From Plakobranchus ocellatus (Eukaryota > Mollusca > Gastropoda > Plakobranchidae): 54,356 nucleotides of DNA. The position numbers and the translations under genes were made by a program. The stretch is taken from assembly GCA_019648995.1 (NCBI GenBank), contig BLXT01002928.1:173590-227945 (forward strand). The letters are read 5' to 3'. This document shows positions 37,401 to 49,000 of this stretch, in pieces. The notes below the pieces were generated by a model, which was given only the letters and a program-made list of their open reading frames with translations, was not told the origin of the DNA and ran no database searches. The number at the start of each line of letters is the position of its first letter. The stretch's first letter is position 1.

Positions 37401-39496
37401 ATCTTTTAAACCATGTTCAGCTTCCTCCGCCCCCGCCTGACACAGATTACCCACTTGATGGTGGCCGCATACTTAATGTCAGTGGGAGAATAAGGTTAGC
37501 ACGGAAAGTTATGTAAAATTTATAATAACTTTCTTGGCAATAAAAATCATTGTATCTAAGTGTTAAAGGAATAAAGCAAAGTGGCCCTCAAATTAAAAGG
37601 AATCAGTGTGCAATAGAGACTGAAATCATTGGATGATTCAATTAACGTTATGACTTTGACAGTGTCTTAATTTTACATTTTATATAACTTTGTGCATATA
37701 TGCACGCAATGTAATTGTTCAAATAATATGTCAATGTATAGATTTTTACTTGTCAGTTTAATGTAATATATTATGATTGATCGTCCAGGGAACATTCTTG
37801 TGAGGTTCTATTTGAGCAAGACAATGAGGAAACATCGATAGCAACTCTTGTTCTTGAGGCTCTTGTTAAGGTATGACAGCAGGTCACACCCATAGTTGTA
37901 ACTTTTTGAATGCGGTGTATCTCGTTCTCTAGTCATTTATAACTTTTAATTAAACTCTTATTTTAATAAGTTACACCATCTTATTGCCTTAAATTAGATA
38001 GAGATCTTTTCAAGCTTAAAGTATTTAAAGATGAACAAAGGTTGCAATTGTGGGTTCTGAAAGCTGTAGGAGTTTTTTCTTTTTATTCACTAAAATTTTC
38101 TTGCTGTGTGTTAAATTAAGAAAAAAAATTCAATTTATATCATTTATGGAAGGCATTTGTGGCACAATGGCTTGGGAATCTGCTCTGAGTCTGTAGGAAT
38201 AATTCTGTTGCAAGTTTGAACCCTGCCAGCAATGCCTTGGCCTCTAGAGGCTTGAAATCATGTGATCACTTCTTGTGGCTGGTCGTATATGCACCCCACC
38301 CTAAAAAAAAACAACATTTTTTTATGTATGTTTTCAAAGTTACTTTTGCATCTTTATATATATTTCTTTTTCAAAATGATTTGAATTTTAATATTTAAAC
38401 TGAAAGTTAAGACAGTGCAATGCAATATTCATGATTTAAAAGCCATTTATATTGCATTTTTTTTCTTTTAATTTGTTTCGACACACATCAGTGTCCCATT
38501 GACACCCGGCAAGCACTGGCCAGTAACATTGTAATCATGGGAGGAACAGCCATGATGCCAGGGTTTTACCATCGCATTCAGCTGGAGTTAGCAGAGCTGC
38601 TGAAAAAGCCTCACTATGCCAATCAGTTGGGGATAAAACAGTTCAGGTTCCACCGCCCACCTACTAAGGAAAACTACACAGCCTGGCTAGGAGGTCAGAA
38701 TCTTCAAATGAAAAGAAATTTCATAAAGCAGCACCACAAAATGAGTCAATTATCAGATCTACCAAATTAAATTTGAAATAAAAGTCAAAATTAAAACTAT
38801 AAAATCTGTAGCATGTTTTAAAAAAAATGCTCACATATCTTCAATCAAAGAGAATGAGGTCATTTTTATCAAATTATGTTTTTCATTTTAAATTCATCAT
38901 CTAGATGTGCAAGAAAATTCTCTTTGTGAGATTATTACATTTTGTTTGCGAGTAGCATGCATTATACGCTAATAAACACTGCCAACAAAAATCTTATAAT
39001 TTCAGTGTTTTGATCTTACATATAAATTTTACAAGATCTTTGTAAGACTTTTTACATTCGAGGCAGTCTCAAGTAAAGGATGAGGAAAAGTGATTCTTAC
39101 AAAATATTTCATTATTTTAGATAAAAGATAAATAGATTCATTGCAACTTCTTGAGAATAAAATTAACTCTCTCAGACATGCTAAAAGTTTTTGGTGGCGT
39201 AATTTTATGTAGCATCATAATAATTAAATTTAAATAGAAAGGATTACATTTCTTTGACTCTAATGTAAATTAAAAAAAAAAAAAATTGAAGTTTTGAAAG
39301 GAAAATAAAAGCTTATTCCCTGTTGCCTTTGACCTTTTTAACGTTTTTTTTTCAAACAGGAGCTTTGATTGGAGCCCTGGAAACCCTTCCGTCCAAGTCC
39401 TTATCCAGAGATGCCTATTTGCAGAAAGGGAGATTACCTGACTGGTGCTGTGTGGACTCTGAAAATATTGCTGATGAAAAAAGGCACAAAATTTGA
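31402..39496 (+). CDS. ACTR10: Actin-related protein 10 (Arp10/Arp11), dynactin pointed-end subunit, 13 exons
   Basis: Arp10 caps the pointed end of the Arp1 filament in dynactin, the cofactor that loads dynein with cargo. Exons: 31402-31478, 32674-32746, 33631-33710, 34023-34131, 34488-34595, 34868-34935, 35556-35635, 36024-36059, 36663-36742, 37421-37494, 37789-37870, 38492-38693 and 39360-39496. All borders are GT/AG, the phases are consistent, and the total is 1206 nt (401 aa; human 417). Actin-fold signatures appear in order: phosphate loop 1 [20 protein letters not shown], the family-typical [20 protein letters not shown], phosphate loop 2 [47 protein letters not shown], the adenosine loop [13 protein letters not shown], and YTAWLGGALIGAL near the end. 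The last residues diverge from vertebrates and end DEKRHKI. A SINE sits in intron 11. Identity is secure. Confidence 0.96.
38150..38311 (+). mobile_element. Old tRNA-derived SINE, family A, in ACTR10 intron 11
   Basis: An A-box TGGCACAATGG (38160-38170) and a B-box AGTTTGAACCC (38213-38223) align with the younger element at 44268-44463. Shared body blocks are GCCTTGGCCT versus GCCTCGGCCT, and CTTGTGGCTGG versus CTTGTGGACTGG. The element ends in an A-rich tail. Many CG-to-TG-type changes (GTTTGAACCC for GTTCGAGCCC) show age. It is sense-oriented and does not touch the splice sites. Confidence 0.8.
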
Positions 39497-39582
39497 TATT
39501 TTAATTGTATTTATGTAGATTTATTTATTCAAAGGGTTTTTGCCACTGCCATTGCATAACAGTTTTTGCACTTTGTTTCTTA

Positions 39583-39588
39583 AATAAA
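39583..39588 (+). terminator. ACTR10 polyadenylation signal
   Basis: An AATAAA hexamer lies 87 bases after the ACTR10 stop codon, followed by CGTGCAAAAATTT and an A run from about 39602. Its place and spacing suit the main 3' end of the transcript. Confidence 0.6.
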
Positions 39589-39599
39589 CGTGCAAAAAT

Positions 39600-42500
39600 T
39601 TAAAAAAAAAAAAAAATTGACAGCAAAAACAAAATTAATTTTGAACTCAAGTGATATGCTTAAAAATGGACCATGGTATCCTTATTATCAAGTTATGAAG
39701 AATAAAAAGGTACAGGAAGAAAAGAAACAAAATCAAATCACACTAAGATCAACATTGTAGTGATAATTAATTAACTGTTCAACTAGTTTGTTTCAAATAA
39801 ACTTCAATGAAGTTGGGTATGCTATTTTTACATTACTACGTCAGCAAACTATACTGTGTAATTTTTTGGTACTTTCTGGTTCAGGACTGGTGTCCTTTTT
39901 CATGACCTTTTCCTAGGAGAACACTCATGATTTGAAAAGCTCTTTTTTATGTTCAAAATGCTTTTGATCACGTATTCCTGGTCTTTTGGAGTATGCCATG
40001 AATTACCAAATGAATCTGCTTGTAATAGTTATTTGGAGTTTGCACAGCAAGCTTTGGTTTGGAGTTTTTGTTTAAACTTGCTCTATTGATGTTCCAAATT
40101 CATAATCAATAACAGCTGGGGCAAATTCTTTTCATGTGCTTTGAATGGTAATTTTGCTTTACACCTTTTTGGTTTTATGGGATGTCGATTTTCAGTAACC
40201 ACTTAAGTCAATTGCTTTACAAACATTTGGTAAGAATGGGTCTTTTGTATACAAACAAGTCTGGTTTACTGAAATGCATGATATGAGTCTGGAGTTTTTC
40301 ATTTCTTTACACTTTCCCCATGTATAATAAGCTGTTTCCCCTATTTAAAAAAAAATATCAAGCTAAAACTTTTGATGCATATTGTCATATAAAATGAAAT
40401 GTTTGATATGTATCTCGGAACCCTGCATTCTTTTAAAAAATTATGTGATAAATCTAGTCTCTGTGTTGAATTATTGTTTGAAAAATACTTTGAAACTCAA
40501 TTTTCTTTCTTCTTTCAAAAACCTTAGGGAAGTACAGTAGAATGTGTTAACCATTTGTAAGCTGAGTACAAAATTTCTACTCAGAAAAAGGCGATGAAAT
40601 ATTGAGAATCAGATCCAGGTCTTATTATTTTTTTTCTTGTTGCTTAAGAAAGTTTTTGATTCTATTCCTAAGTGATGATTTCCATGCATCAGCTCAATAC
40701 CTTAGCCAGAATCAAATCACAGTGCTTAAGTAGATGAATTTGACCCCACAGCACTCACGTGGTGAAGCATTTGTGACAACAGCATATCAAATCATTGAAT
40801 TATCATCAAATCTTTATGACAAAAATTTCTTTGACTCTGGAAAATAGAAAAAAAAAGATAAATAACTGCAGGTACACTGAAACTATACGCACTGAATATT
40901 TTATGAAATTAAAAGACAGGCTACATGTTTTATTAACTGAATTTTTGACGAGTGTGATGTTCTATGTGCAACAAAAAATATTGTTCTGGGCTCATGTAAT
41001 GGAATAGCTAGGCTTTTGTCAGAATGAGATTTTAATGTTGATATTAATATTATGCACGAGACAAAATTTTCCTAAAACATTCATCATTTAAATTGAAATC
41101 GGTATCCCAAAGAGAAAAATACACCTCAGATTGTCTTGGGAATTTAAAAAAAAAATGACCAACATACCTATAATGGCTCATCCATAATGATAATAAAAAG
41201 TAGCGTTCAACATTTTCTGTTGTCTTTTTTTTTTTTTTTCAAATTTTTAATCTGACCTGNNCCCCCCCCCCCCCCCCCAAAATATGCTAATATGTTTTAA
41301 GATTGGTGTTTGAGTCAGATGACACAATTACTCACATAATGCAAATCTTTTTTTTTGCTTTACCTTTAGCAATTATTAATTTCTCTATCTCTATCCATTT
41401 TATCCTATTGCAAAATTATTAACACAGTTTCTGACTGTGTCATTGATTTAAAATATTCAAAATGCAACGTTCATCTTGTTTGACCTGGTGTTGATATTTA
41501 TATCTTGAGACTGGAATTGTGGGCTGGATGTCACAAGTTAAATTTTGAGAAGGAGGTCCTTCAAAGTTTAAAAAGTTAAGTATATACAGCAGCAAAAGCA
41601 ACATAAATGTTGCCTGCATCCAGTTTTCTTCACAATAAAGCTCACAGAAAGGAGTGTTAGATATTACATGACTGGTTTGAAATGTAAGGATCGGAATTTT
41701 AATTCATTTGGTCTCATTGTCTATTTTTCCTGCATATTATTATGTCCATGAAACAAATTTTCAGGGAATAATAATGAGACCGAGAGTGAATAACAAATTT
41801 GACCTCAAGTTCTAACTCGGTACAAAACGCATCAATTTTGAAGAGTTTGAGGGGAAAAAATTAAGCCAGTCTTAGAGTAACCAGGAGTAAGTTCTACTAA
41901 AGTTATTGTGAGATGGTTTGCCTTTGCTTTCCTTTTTGCACTTGGCATTCAAAAAGTGATGTGTGAAAACAAGAAGACAGATACCATATGCTGACCCAAG
42001 ACTAGGCATTAAACCAGCCTCCTCTTGTATGACAGTCAAGAACTCTACTGATTATATAATTGCCGACCACAAAAGCATTATATATGGAATACTGTTCAGA
42101 TTATTTCATACATAGCTTATGGAGCTTAAAAAGATACATATGGAGCTTAAAAAGATACATATAATATGTGTTATGAAAACATGTTTTCTCCATCTAATTT
42201 GGTTTGTAGAGGGTTTTAGATTTGATGTCTGAAGTATGAAAAATAAACTCTGTATTGCTAAAAAAAATAAACAAGTATTCTCCTCAATTTATGTCCATAC
42301 ATAAAAGTTTGCTTCTTTTTCATTTTCTTTCACATTTTGCTGCCAACTATGAAAAGTAAGAAGCAATAAAACTTTCTCCATATTTATTTATAAATGAAAT
42401 AATACTGTCTAGAATAAAATTAAAAATCGTTCTGAGAAAATAGATTTCAAATTACCTACCTACTTTTGAATTCTTTGACAAACACCCAGTGTGGTATATC

Positions 42501-42903
42501 TTGGAACTTAATAAATAGACATGTTTGTTATCAGCAACCTTTACATTCTCCACTACAAAGCTCACAGTCACAGTATGCAGTTTTGGAATGTTTCAGCAGT
42601 GTGACATATTCAGAATGTGATTTTTGACAAACTGATAGTGATATGGATTGGTCTAGAGACATCATGTATCATATAGATCTGTAGCATTTGCAGGCTCATA
42701 TACTAACTCCAATATCATTGACAATCAGGCTTTTGACACTCAATCAAACGGAGATCTTTTGTCACTGAGTAAAAAAAAAATGTAGGCCTATCATTGATGC
42801 TTTCACACTTTTTTTTTTGTCGTGCTGCATCTGACTTTGAATCAATGTAGGTTATTTAGATTTTTGTATTATTATGATCTACTGTATCATAAAGGAATAA
42901 CAG
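39600..42903. other. AT-rich intergenic DNA downstream of ACTR10
   Basis: No convincing coding region. A two-base N run (41260-41261) is followed directly by a 17-base C run (41262-41278), a likely assembly break at a homopolymer. A small 21-bp perfect tandem duplication lies at 42118-42159. Confidence 0.5.
42118..42159. repeat. 21-bp tandem duplication, two units
   Basis: The unit TATGGAGCTTAAAAAGATACA is present twice in perfect succession (42118-42138 and 42139-42159). Perfect identity suggests a recent slippage or duplication event. Confidence 0.85.
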
Positions 42904-43759
42904 NNNNNNNNNNNNNNNNNNNNNNNNNNNNNNNNNNNNNNNNNNNNNNNNNNNNNNNNNNNNNNNNNNNNNNNNNNNNNNNNNNNNNNNNNNNNNNNNN
43001 NNNNNNNNNNNNNNNNNNNNNNNNNNNNNNNNNNNNNNNNNNNNNNNNNNNNNNNNNNNNNNNNNNNNNNNNNNNNNNNNNNNNNNNNNNNNNNNNNNNN
43101 NNNNNNNNNNNNNNNNNNNNNNNNNNNNNNNNNNNNNNNNNNNNNNNNNNNNNNNNNNNNNNNNNNNNNNNNNNNNNNNNNNNNNNNNNNNNNNNNNNNN
43201 NNNNNNNNNNNNNNNNNNNNNNNNNNNNNNNNNNNNNNNNNNNNNNNNNNNNNNNNNNNNNNNNNNNNNNNNNNNNNNNNNNNNNNNNNNNNNNNNNNNN
43301 NNNNNNNNNNNNNNNNNNNNNNNNNNNNNNNNNNNNNNNNNNNNNNNNNNNNNNNNNNNNNNNNNNNNNNNNNNNNNNNNNNNNNNNNNNNNNNNNNNNN
43401 NNNNNNNNNNNNNNNNNNNNNNNNNNNNNNNNNNNNNNNNNNNNNNNNNNNNNNNNNNNNNNNNNNNNNNNNNNNNNNNNNNNNNNNNNNNNNNNNNNNN
43501 NNNNNNNNNNNNNNNNNNNNNNNNNNNNNNNNNNNNNNNNNNNNNNNNNNNNNNNNNNNNNNNNNNNNNNNNNNNNNNNNNNNNNNNNNNNNNNNNNNNN
43601 NNNNNNNNNNNNNNNNNNNNNNNNNNNNNNNNNNNNNNNNNNNNNNNNNNNNNNNNNNNNNNNNNNNNNNNNNNNNNNNNNNNNNNNNNNNNNNNNNNNN
43701 NNNNNNNNNNNNNNNNNNNNNNNNNNNNNNNNNNNNNNNNNNNNNNNNNNNNNNNNNNN
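42904..43759. other. Assembly gap
   Basis: An 856-base run of N. Nothing can be said of its content; open frames reported across it are artefacts. Confidence 0.99.
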
Positions 43760-44267
43760 TTTTAGCGCAAGTTGGCTCCTTATTATAATGATAATACACA
43801 GTTGGTTGCTTTCTTCTAAACATGTATAATAAATCTAGTTAAACTAAAATAAATTACTAGTAACGTGGAGTTCAAATAAAGGCATGCGTTACATAAAGTA
43901 CTTTCGTTTATGAGTCCCACAGCAATACTCTCTTCTTATTGTTTCTCATACTGACCTTGTTACCGTTTACCACTAATACTAGGATCTACGTACATATGTA
44001 CTTTCATAGCTGTAATTATAAATGAGGAACTGAATTAGATCTTAACATTTAACCCTCCCCCCCCCCCTCCCCCTTTTCCTCTTCTCCTTAAGTTAATGGG
44101 AAGGACAGAAAGCGGAACCAATAAGCCGATCAAGAAAAGAGTACAATTACTAAAATACACGTAATTATTACATTATAGATTCAAGGACAGACAAAGAGGA
44201 CATTTGGACACAAGGTACAGCCAACAATGCATCGTCACAGGACACGTGCAGAGAGCTCTACGCTCGA

Positions 44268-44463
44268 GTGGGGGCGTCGGTGGCACAGTGGCTTGTGAGA
44301 CCGCCCTGAGATCTGCAGGGGCTCTTCTGTCGCGGGTTCGAGCCCCGCCATCGGCGCCTCGGCCTGACGGAGGGCCTCAATGCCTGAGGTCACCTTGTGG
44401 ACTGGCTATACACAAAAACCAAACACTAAGCTCGCTTATCTCTCTTATAAATAAAAAAAAAAT
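44268..44463 (+). mobile_element. Young tRNA-derived SINE, family A
   Basis: Textbook polymerase III promoter: A-box TGGCACAGTGG (44281-44291) and B-box GGTTCGAGCCC (44335-44345), 43 bases apart. The element is GC-rich in an AT-rich setting, starts near GGGGGCGTCGG and ends in AAATAAAAAAAAAATAAGG. It keeps many CG dinucleotides, unlike the decayed copy at 38150-38311, so it is the younger of the two. Target duplications were not evident. Confidence 0.85.
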
Positions 44464-46090
44464 AAGGTGGTAAATGTGCTGGAAATACCGATTTCATCCT
44501 AAGCCCCAAATCAAACGCACCATAGGTTAACATAACTGCAGGACGATCGTAACAAGCAAACCTGACACAGGTTGTACACCAGGTCCACTGCTATAACACT
44601 ATAGACGATACAGACCTCCACAACATTATAACTTTCAAATGAAATCAGGAAAAAAATTTAACTACCCCCCCCCCCTTTTTTTTTTACATGCACATAAAAT
44701 CACGGCAATCTGGTGGAAACCTTAGTTTATCGTCAAAATGCTATAAAATTTTAGACCTAGATCTAAATCTTGGTCTGTAATAATAATTCGAATTAATTAT
44801 TGCTATCCTCTTCCTGAATGTATGTAGCCCCCTAGATAATTAAAATGTAACTTGCGCTGCCATTACAATGCTATTACATTACATTTATTACAATGGTAAC
44901 AAAGGAGGAATCGATTACATCCGCAATAACTAATCTAAAACTGAGTAAATAGATTAACAATAAATCATGCCACAAAGATACTATTACATATGGCAGCACA
45001 GAACATTCACAGTCGGCTTAAACATCTACTGCTGCTCTTTATCTCAAGTCTTTTACTTTCGAATCAAAATAAAACTGAAGGTATTAAAAAAAAAAAAAAA
45101 AAGAAAAATGGGGGCAGTACCACGCATAGACACCTTTCTGGAAGTCTGTGCATTTATTTTAAGAATCCCAAAAATATTTGTGTAATTTCAGGCAGATAGA
45201 GTAATTTAAAGATAAATATAAAAATCGAACATGGATTAGGTAGAGAAAAGCTTTGCTAATGGTGCGTATGTAAGACTTCATAGTAATTTAGTATATTTTT
45301 TCATTGTATATATACTTCTACTATACTATCTTCATCCCCATCCCGCCTCACCACCACCACCAAGACCAATCTACGATTGTTCGTTCTATTACTCACTACT
45401 ACTGCTGCTGCTATTACTAATGTTAATACATTATATACTACCACCTTAATTGATCTAGTGCAGTTGCTTCTACTCTTGTTACTATTACACAGTAACACAA
45501 CAATATTGCTAGGCCTATGTAATACAACTTCTACTTTTGTTTTATTTGCTTCTGCTGTGATATGCTCCATACCCATAGGCCCCAACTGTTTCTTGGAATG
45601 AAAACAGCCATCGACAGAGATGTAAATTAATGCATGTATTAGAAAGAATTTTCACACCTTGAAACCTCCTCCATATTATAACGGTAACGCAAGAGTAGTA
45701 AAAGAGGGTAATGTTTGGAAGGCTGATACTTAAGAAGACCACTTTCTTTATATGAAGCTTACAAACATTGCATCCTCCGTAATATGAGGATTTCAAGGTT
45801 AAAATAATAATAAATATTGGAAGGATTGTGTTATTATCAAAATACATGTGCAGTTGTTCCCCCGTATGAACATTCTCCCTAATTTTAGGCTATATAAGTA
45901 TTTTAAAAAATTCCATAAAAGAAAAACCTCAATCACTTGATCCCAATCATACAAATTATAATAATGTCCAAATTAAAGCAATTTTTTTTTGTATTACATC
46001 CAATTGATAAAATTAAAGAAAATCGTAGCGGGTTGTGGAACTCGTTAAAAAAAAAAAAAGTAGTTAACTTTCGACATCTTGATAAAGTCG
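44464..46090. other. Non-coding stretch downstream of the giant open frame
   Basis: AT-rich with C and A homopolymers near 44667 and 45088. A run of trinucleotide-like repeats (CCACCACCACCA, TACTACTGCTGCTGCT, TTACTATTA) lies at about 45340-45560. Part is probably the 3' UTR of the minus-strand gene ending at 46091. No protein or RNA gene was recognised. Confidence 0.5.
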
Positions 46091-49000
46091 TCACTCGTTG
46101 TCCAACCAAAGCTGAGGCAGTTCTGATCGTACTTTCCTCATCGTTTCAATCTCCTGTTCTTTCTTCTTAAGCAGCTCTTTCAACCTTTGGATGCGAACGT
46201 TCTTCGAGCCAGAGACTTGCGTAGCCCTGAAGCCCTGGACTGGCGCTGACAGTGAAGGTGATGAGTCTACACCGCTGCTGGGGCCAGGCGCTGGGAGAGA
46301 ACAATCATTGCCTGCACTGGCATTGACAACGTGTTTCTCTGACTCTGAGCGAAATTCAGCGGAACTTGATGGTTCGCTAGAGCTAGGAATGTCGTTTGTT
46401 GAGGCCAGATTTGTCACAGGGTAATGGGCAAGCACGGGCGTCATGTTAGATTGTCCGTAAAGAACCTTTTCCGTGGTATGGGAAGCATCTGCGATTTCCT
46501 CTGGTGCCGACGATGTCAAGGTCAACTGTGTCGTTGGCGAGGGACTACACATGGGCAGCAGTACTGGCGGCTGCTCATCGCTGGTCTCTAAGCGGTTGTT
46601 TTTTGTCCTGCTAGGTCTAGAGCGTCTCTTTCGCTTCCGCAGCTGGCGCGGAGCTCTTTCTATAAGCGGCGGAGGTTCATCAACCATATGGTCACCTAAA
46701 TCATAACCTAACTCGAGAGACATTGATGTAGAAAAAGTCGGAGACGTATTGGAGACACGTGTCGTTAACATATCACCGTGAGAATGCATACTTCCTTGGT
46801 TCTCTTGGTGCTTTCTCAAACCGCTTCCTTGTGTGGGTATGTTGTCTCGTAAAGGAGTGACCTCACTATAGCCAGGCGTTACGGAATCGGTAAACTCCAT
46901 TGCAGTATCCGATTCAGAGAGCTCTGTTTTGATGACAACGCCAGGCGGCAAAGGATATTTCTTTTCAAGCATTTCCCTCCTTAATGTCCTCTCTGTGTCA
47001 GACAGTTGGTTCAGCGAATCACGCTTAGGGGTGGGCAACAGGCGGCTATCTGGGGGAAAGTGCGCCAGAACACTAGTGGGATCTGCATACTTTAGGTGTT
47101 TATTTGCCCTTCCTGGTGAATTTGACACTACAGAAGCTCTTCCTCCCATGCCTGTCTCAGCGGTAGACAGATTGTCAGGCATGTTGCTGTTTGTCAAGTT
47201 TTCTTGCCCTCTACAAAGGGATCCATCTCTTTCTTGAATGTGGGATTCAGGATTTAGAGTAACAGTTGGATTTGACAATTCACAACGGGTTTCGGGCAGG
47301 GACGAAACGACGCTTCTGCTTTCAAGACGCGCATCACTTTTACCCGTATGACTAAATTCTTCTTCACTTTGATCCTTGTTCAACAAATTCCGAATATTTG
47401 AATCTTTCTTCAAGTTTTCACCGTTCGTATCAGGAGTCGGCGTCGTGCTGTTTTGAGGCTTGGGCAATATCGGCTTATATGTCGTAAGGCCAGGCACGGA
47501 GTCCAAACGCGGAACTTTAGGCATAGCGCAGCTTGCTGCAGCTTGGCTCTTTTCAGACCTATTGGGTTCTGACGCTGTTTGTGCTGTGCACTCTATTTTC
47601 CGCTTCAAAATCGGCGCTCTCTTTACAAAAGTGGCAAAGGAACTGTTGGCTTCACTGCTCTTTACATTTTTGGAAGACAAAGAATTTGAGCTTGAAGCCG
47701 ATGTTTTTTGAGAATCAGCCAAAGGCCGACAAGATTCTTGGTGTTGCGGCCCAGCTGGGTGGGCAGTTGCAAGAACGGATGTTTTCATGGAAGCATTTTT
47801 AGGCGGTACGCTCACCAGGACGTGCTGATCACCAATCCTGAGCAGGAAATTCTGTGTCTCTTTCCCAATCAATTGTCGCCCAGTGGACTTCAGATATACA
47901 CCAAGGGATTTCAGAGCCCCTGTGATTTTCTTTGTCATTTCACCATGCTGGATCGGAGGCAAGCCTGCTTGAGAATTGGGGTTATGGGCAGGGTATTGAG
48001 AAGACAGCTGATGATATTTACGGTCTCCTTGAATTTTATCATTACTGCTTTGCTTGCTGCACTGTTTGTGGGACTCCTTAGGTTGATTAAGCGGTACATT
48101 TGACCGTAAAGTATTTGTTTCCGCCATACGTACAGAGCTAGGAGGCAACAACTGTGCTTTGATTCGTGCTGGACTAGTGCTACTTCTCGTGTTTGCAGGC
48201 GTGGGAAGAACTTGATCCTTTTCAACAACATTAGAGGTGACTACCGTCTTTGAATCCTGAGAATCTTTTTTTGAGTTCCGATGCACAGCCAATTCCTCTC
48301 TTGCATCATTCTTCTTTTGCTTTTTGTAACGCTCTCTTTTGAAAGAGGCTTCGTATTTCCCCAACGTCGCTTGCATTTTCAAAGTCCTTTTGTTATCACG
48401 CATTTGCTTGCGTTTTGATTCCACCTGTTTTTGTAAATTGTCCATCAATCGTTTGAAGGCCAAAGATCGTGGGTCAGCCTTGCTGGGACTCTCAGCGTTG
48501 CAGCAGTCTCTCCAATCAGACGCTGATCTCAGCGCAGATATTTTCCTCATATCCTTACGCCTTGAACCTGCAAATATTCTTGGGTTGTATTTAATATAAT
48601 GTTTTGTACCTTTACACGCACAACTTTTATTCTGGACAGATGAAGGAGTCTGGATTTGTTTCAAAACAATAGGGGTATGGGCTGTTTGGTGTGTCCCATC
48701 TGAAGATGTCTGTTTAGAGCTAGGGGGTTTCAATCTTGGGCCTTTTAATTCTAACTGCTTAGAGTCGGACGATTCCTCATTTGGACTTTCGTTTACTGAT
48801 TGCACAGAGTCTGACTGCTCAGACTCGGTTGGTTTATCTTTGAGGGTTTCGGATTCTAACCTTATCTTGACTCCCTGCGTAGAATTGGACAATTTTTTAT
48901 GTAAGCATTCCAATACAGACGGCATCGTGTTTGACTGTTTCCAGCCAGCCAGTTTCTCTTTCAGACCTTCGGACACAGACTGCATCGTAACTGACTGTTT

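Noticed and set aside
42822..43829. Long open frames on both strands across 42879-43829
   Set aside because: They consist almost wholly of the N run and carry no sequence information.
45340..45560. CTACTGCTGCTGCT and CCACCACCACCA runs as a coding poly-amino-acid tract
   Set aside because: The runs are short and interrupted, and lie downstream of the stop of the giant gene with no conserved frame.
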